Shown: piece after piece, positions 58,942-64,000 of the stretch
Numbering within the stretch: position 1 is the first letter of the stretch
How the letters are laid out: each line of letters opens with the position of its first letter
Assembly (NCBI RefSeq): GCF_030253575.1
Contig: NC_080558.1
Coordinates: 2,800,001-2,864,000, forward strand
Origin: Rhododendron vialii
Taxonomy: Eukaryota; Streptophyta; Magnoliopsida; Ericales; Ericaceae
Reading direction: 5' to 3'
Length of the DNA stretch: 64,000 nucleotides
Notes under the pieces: generated by a model
Told to the model about the DNA's origin: nothing
Databases searched by the model: none
Seen by the model: only the letters and a program-made list of their open reading frames with translations
Position numbers and translations under genes: made by a program

Positions 58942-61900
58942 TCAGAACTGGATGGTGGTTGCAGAAAATGATCTGGTGGAAAGAGCCTTAGTTATAGCTC
59001 TGATAGTGTTAGGAGTAGTCCTGCAGCAACCTCCAATAAGACAAGCCCCATCTTCACACCACTTTCCCACATATGACACAAAATCTTCATCTGCAACTCC
59101 TGTTGATTTCTGCAATCAAAAAGTACACAACATTTTAACATGTTCGCAGTTTTATGGAATGCATCCACATGAAAATCAGAAAGATATCAGCAAGACAAAA
59201 GAATTGTATTCTCGTCTCATTTTTTAAAAACAACATAATGGCATATTGCAAGGTAGGAAAACTAAATGAAGAGGAGGTCACACCAAGAAACGCTATACAA
59301 ATGGATAATTGCCATTCAGAATAATGAGGCTCGTTGCACCCACATCATTTTAAAACATGACCCGTAACTGGCTCAAAGTTAGTCCTTCCAAACGCTTACG
59401 AAACTAGTCCAGAAAAATGAATTGTAAAAGGTTACTCCTTAATGCCTTATAGCCATATGGTTTAGATACGGCAAGCTCAAAAACAAACACTTACCGGTAT
59501 AATCCCCAATGGAAACAGCCCATGGGATAATGGTCTAAGATGCGTTACTTTACCGAAGATGAGTGCAAGAGGTCTGACTACTGAAAAAGTGAATGCAGAA
59601 AGAAGGAAACGGATGACTCACCACCCACTGCTTTCGCTCCGCATCGTAAGTCTCACCACTGTTGGGATATAGTAGTACTGGTTTAGTTGTTACCTGCAAA
59701 GAAAATTTTCGGTAAAATCATTACATAATTCATTCCATCCTAGGAAAAAAATAGTAAAGAACAAAATTAGATACTTCTGTAATTTTAGTGATCAATCCTT
59801 GTTGAAGAGCATAAATCTAAACGATCATATACCTTCCCAATTGCCTGAATCAGTCCATGAATAAATCTAGGAGGGGTGCAGTTGATTCCAACAGCAACAA
59901 CTTGCTTACATGAATCAGCTATTGAGGCACACTCTGATATGGAATCACCACTAACCACATTAACACCATCCTTAGAATTGAAAGAAAACCACGCTGGGAT
60001 CTTTATGTCTTCTTCGTCTAGAATCTCAGCAAATGCCTGAAGGAAACCAACGGAAATCAGGACATATGGCTACAAAGACCAAATCCTTAAAGCTTGTCAC
60101 ATTCGTTGCGAAGGACAATGCTGGGTATATACATGAAAAAATGACCAGCAGCTACCTCCTAACCACAAGCAACATTGAAAGTACCTTGGCTTCCAATTTA
60201 TTTGGAATGGTTTCAAATGCAATTATGTCAGCGCCTGATTCTGCTAGAACCTGAACCCTTCTCCTGTGAAAATCTTTCAAAGCTTCCAAAGTGACAGCAT
60301 CACCATAGATCCCACTGTAAAGGAAGACAACAGCAACATTGTGATGCTACCCAAAAAGCAATCAATAGGAGAGAGATCTTGCGAAGCTTTTCACGATCAT
60401 GATGTCACCATAACTCCTATTCTTAGTTATCTTGTTTAAGTCACCTAAAATCACCATGTTTCCATTGAACTCAGGCTAGTCCCCTTACTCCAAGCAAGTT
60501 AAGTAAAATTTTCTCACTTCAATCATGTCACTATAGTACATCACATGGAATTCTGATCCCTTCCAACCTAAAAGATTATCTGCAAATACTTACTTGCGGT
60601 GACCAAGCATTGTTTGTTGATGACCTTAATCCCCTAAAGACTGCTTTTACAAGTGATAAGTTGGTAACTCAAATACACCGTTCTTCCCTGATCCATCCAA
60701 CCAGAGAACTTAAATGCTTGAGAGCACAAATAGTTTACTCCAACACACAATGCGCTAGGCTTACATGCATATGTTCCTGATGTGATTACACATGCGGTGA
60801 TATAGTATAACCTACAAAAATTTAATGTGAGAGTTGGATATTAAGCCGAAGAACCGCAGCAAACCAAGATGTGAAAAAGCCAGAAATTTCATGCGTACAA
60901 ACCCCAACAAATAGTGCATGCGATCTGAGCAACTATGCTAAGGAGCAACCAATGAATGTACCTATATTCAGAACCATCAGCAAGATAAGCTCCAAAGCTT
61001 CCCACAGAGGCAGCAACTAAAACTGGGCGTTGTTTCAAAATCTCTCCATTTCCAGTGGCATCCCAAGAACCTTTGCATCCTATGTTGTGATACATCTCCC
61101 TTGCCTCACATGCTATCTCAACACTTCGTCGAAGCAAAGCTTCACCTTCTTCCATAGACAAGCCTTTAGCCTCAAATCCCTGAAGGGTAGCCTGTCCATG
61201 CAAAACGAATTTTTATGACTTTTCTTTATGGTGGAACAAGAATGGTTTTTCGGGTTAAACTTGAACAATGATATAGGAAAGTAGGAAAACCAGTACCTGA
61301 TAAGATGCAGATATTATGATATTCGCACCAGCTTCAAGGTAATCAAGGTGCACCTATCATACAACCAAGTCAATTACGAACAGAAAACTGCGATAAACAA
61401 AAGCAGTATTCAAGTTACTAGTGATTATGTGTTAGCAACGGTACATTTTGGGATGAATTTCACGCGGTTTTACAAAAAAAAAAAATTCATGGATATCAAA
61501 TGAGGTTGGATTACTTTATTCGAATCTATGTTATTTGTAATCCAATCCTTCCCGCCTGTCCAAACATGATTTGTTATAATGGGTGGAATAAAGACTGTCT
61601 TTGGAATAAGTTGGAGCATTGTTTTTCTCATCGGATATGGAATATGATGCAGGATAACTTATGCTATAATATCCTATGTTCAGTTGTGACCGGACTAGAT
61701 TCTGAGATTCTCTATATTGTATATTTGCCATTGTTTTCTATAATTTTCCAACCCATCCCACTCAATCCCATCAACCCTATGGAATTGGTCTAGTTGTGGA
61801 GTAAAATGTTTTATCACACCACATTATTCCATGGTCTAGTTATGCAATGGTCTACTGCAACCAAATATAGAAAAACCAAAATATAGGATAAATGTTAAAT

Positions 61901-63802
61901 GCCAAATGAGTCCCCATGGATAACTAATCCAATCCCACATCTTTTATCCCTCAAACAAACCTGCAACGCGCTTCGTCCAAGAACTATGTACGCTTGTCTC
62001 CTTAAAATCCCACCCTCCGTCGCTGAACTAACCGTATAGATTCAACATTTTCCCAGCATTAGTAGGAGAAGTTTCAGATCAGTGGTGAAAGTGGCAAGTA
62101 TTATTATGGTCATGGCATAAAGATTGGAAAGCTCTGTTGTGACGGCATCAAGAAAATTATTGGGTGGTCTTGGGACACCGCCACGTGGTGCCCAACAACG
62201 CCTCCCAACAATCACATAGTCATTAGAGCCCACAACTAAAAGTTTATGAATCCCACATGGTTGTGTGATGTATAAAGGGCATTGGGGCACCATGTGGTGC
62301 CGAAAAACCAACGAATAGTTACTCCTCTCTTGGGTGTCTCGATCAGCCAAAAAAATAGACAAATTCTAGTGCTACGCAACAACTCTATAGAAAGAGTATT
62401 TGTTTAAAACATGTACCTTACAGAGTATAACTTAAATAAATAAACTTAGTACATGAAAGTGGGCAACTGCCTTAAAAAAACAAGTCTTTCTGAAGCAACC
62501 TCTGAGGTGGAGCGCATAACTTCGGACACTTCACTTTCAGTATATAATTCGTACCCGTACTGAAAAACAGCAGCACCCAATCTGATGTTGGTCACTACTG
62601 GAATGTATTTAGGACATAATCAGATTTATTGATGTTTTTTTAATAACTCAAACGTTCGGGCCAGCTTACACGCAACTCGTTTATTACTTGGAACTAATAC
62701 CTCCCCCACTTCAATTAAAGCCATAGCAAAGCAGGAAACTGTTTTGTTTGTTTGTTTTTTTATCTCTAGTGTCGTTTCAGGGAGCTTTTTCAAAATAAAT
62801 CGATTTATTTTTATATATGTTTCGAATTACTCTCGTTGAGTTGGATGATTGCTCCTAATTTTTTTATATATAAAAATATAAACAAATAATACCAGTTGTA
62901 TTTAAGGCAAATTAATTTTGGAAAAACTAAGCCTTAATTCTGTATTCTTTTTCTGGCATTTGTATTATTTTGGGGTTTTACTCTAATTCTGTGGTGGCCA
63001 GGTAATTTGGAGCTTGAATTTGGTTTTTTTTTTTTAACGAAATAGTAAAGTATCCATATGAAAATTTTCAGACTTAACCAACGGGGTCGTAGCCTAGCAG
63101 TTATCTTCCCGTCCTCCCACAAGGGAGGCTAGGATTCGAGTCTCGTAAGAGGTGTTTATTAGAGTTCAAGGTTATAGACAGCTTCTAAACCCCTGTGAAA
63201 CCTCCGTACAACATTAGAAAAATAAAAAAAAAATTCAGACTCTGCTCTGTTTTGAGTCTTATATGTGTTATAGATCTTATTGTAGTACTATATTATCTTT
63301 TATATTTTCTTACTAGGATAATAATCTCAACTCTCAAGGAAGCCAGTAAGACTGTGAGAACAGAAATTCAATGAAAAATATCTGGAAGGAAAAATGACGT
63401 CAAATTTGACTAATTTTTTTCTAATAATTCACCAAGATTACCATTTGTACACTTTTTTCCTTACTAGGAAAATATCTCAAATAACTATAAGGAGGAAAAT
63501 CAAGGGAAAGTATTTGGAAAGAAATTGTGACGCAGAATTTGGGATTTCATTTCAAATTATCTCATATAGTTTTCAAATGTATTGTAATCTCCACCATCTC
63601 TTGAACTAGACCAAACACTCCTTTTGGGGCCAGTCCATTATTTTTGATGATTAATTTTATTTTTTATTTTTTACTTTTAGTCGTAAGTTTTAACTTTTAG
63701 ACTATGATTAATTCAAGAAATTAACGTAAATTTAACAAAAAATCGTTCTTGAAGAAGGAGCCTAAATGTAGTGATAATACTGTGATATATAGATACTGCA
63801 CC

Positions 63803-63890
<88 letters not shown>

Positions 63891-64000
63891 TACCTTTCTA
63901 ATGAGGTGAGGGGAACTAATGAGGCATTTGGCGCTCCACAAGGGGTCGTTGAGGTCAGCGCCGTGTCGTTCGAGCTCGGTGGCTAGGCCGCCGTCAATGA
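58942..64000 (-). CDS. homocysteine S-methyltransferase (HMT family), 5' end beyond window
   Basis: This enzyme transfers a methyl group from S-methylmethionine (or S-adenosylmethionine) to homocysteine, making methionine in the cytosol. Seven exons join in frame: 64000-63894 (partial), 61353-61297, 61191-60962, 60314-60185, 60036-59833, 59693-59622, 59109-58942. The protein reads [21 protein letters not shown] at the N side. The zinc-binding cysteines are visible in GINCTPP (exon 5) and [10 protein letters not shown] (exon 7). The end [14 protein letters not shown] is variable in this family. Only about the first 10-20 residues are missing to the right. All introns are GT-AG. Intron 1 (63893-61354, 2.5 kb) is long and full of repeats. 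Which HMT paralog this is cannot be decided here. Confidence 0.93.
62160..62340. mobile_element. small MITE in HMT intron 1
   Basis: GGACACCGCCACGTGGTGCCC on the left is mirrored by GGGGCACCATGTGGTGCCG on the right, and each is itself nearly palindromic around CACGTGGTG. It shares CACATGGTTGTG with the element at 11190-11350. Confidence 0.5.
63075..63233 (+). mobile_element. tRNA-derived SINE with target site duplication in HMT intron 1
   Basis: The flanking 8-mers TTCAGACT at 63067-63074 and 63234-63241 are identical. Inside are an A-box-like GTAGCCTAGCAGTT (about 63090) and a B-box-like GGATTCGAGTCTC (63131). It ends in an A-rich tail (AAAAATAAAAAAAAAA). Length is about 159 bp. It lies antisense to the HMT gene. 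Confidence 0.82.
63807..63888. repeat. (AC)n(AG)n microsatellite beside the HMT intron 1 donor
   Basis: An AC run to about 63844 is followed by an AG run to 63888. In the sense of the gene the intron begins GTAACC and then enters a (CU)n(GU)n tract within about 5 nt. Confidence 0.95.

Noticed and set aside
1..64000. CRISPR arrays, bacterial operons or viral genes
   Set aside because: No regularly spaced identical repeats with unique spacers, no prokaryotic gene layout, and no capsid, replicase or pararetroviral domain was seen on either strand.

Overview
The window is nuclear DNA of a flowering plant, almost certainly a eudicot. The evidence is genes split by short AT-rich introns with GT-AG borders, plant-only families (RDM1, a DYW-class PPR editing factor, a type I inositol polyphosphate 5-phosphatase, plant homocysteine S-methyltransferase), and plant transposon types (TRIM, MULE, hAT, MITEs, tRNA-derived SINEs). 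The species cannot be fixed from the sequence alone.

Layout: 1-3.5 kb holds little beyond a low-complexity Gly/Pro-type repeat and a possible gene edge. At 3.5-7.2 kb (minus strand) is a complete ten-exon inositol polyphosphate 5-phosphatase gene with a coding RPSD repeat and one GC-AG intron. From 7.2 to 23.8 kb lies a gene-poor block with at least three families of palindromic MITEs, a hAT remnant with its 8-bp target duplication, a large foldback, SINE-like repeats, and a 2-kb tandem duplication of which only the second copy carries an LTR-like insertion. At 23.9-32.2 kb (plus) is a complete 16-exon SUV3 mitochondrial RNA helicase gene with a TRIM retrotransposon in intron 8. After another MITE-rich spacer come RDM1 (35.2-37.0 kb, plus) and, converging on it, an intact 836-residue DYW-type PPR protein of the YS1 type (37.3-39.8 kb, minus).

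From 37.3 to 51.7 kb there is a local array of four related PPR genes, all on the minus strand. The first is intact. The other three lack the E/E+/DYW end and have decayed differently: one carries an in-frame 261-residue unit repeated three times, one has premature stops and an internal deletion, and one ends inside a MITE that now supplies its stop codon. Between the first two sits a deleted MULE that keeps the first and last coding parts of a FAR1-like transposase.

From 52 to 57 kb there are gene fragments only: two exons of a Rab (RABC-type) GTPase and one first exon of a SAC phosphoinositide phosphatase with a nonsense change. At 58.9-64.0 kb (minus) is a nearly complete homocysteine S-methyltransferase gene running off the right edge, whose long first intron holds a SINE with clear target duplications, a MITE and a dinucleotide tract.

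The genes do not form a pathway. The window shows a few conserved single genes inside fast-changing repeats, and one PPR gene that has been amplified and is breaking down. All exon maps were made by hand from splice sites, reading frame and remembered family motifs, and no alignment was run.
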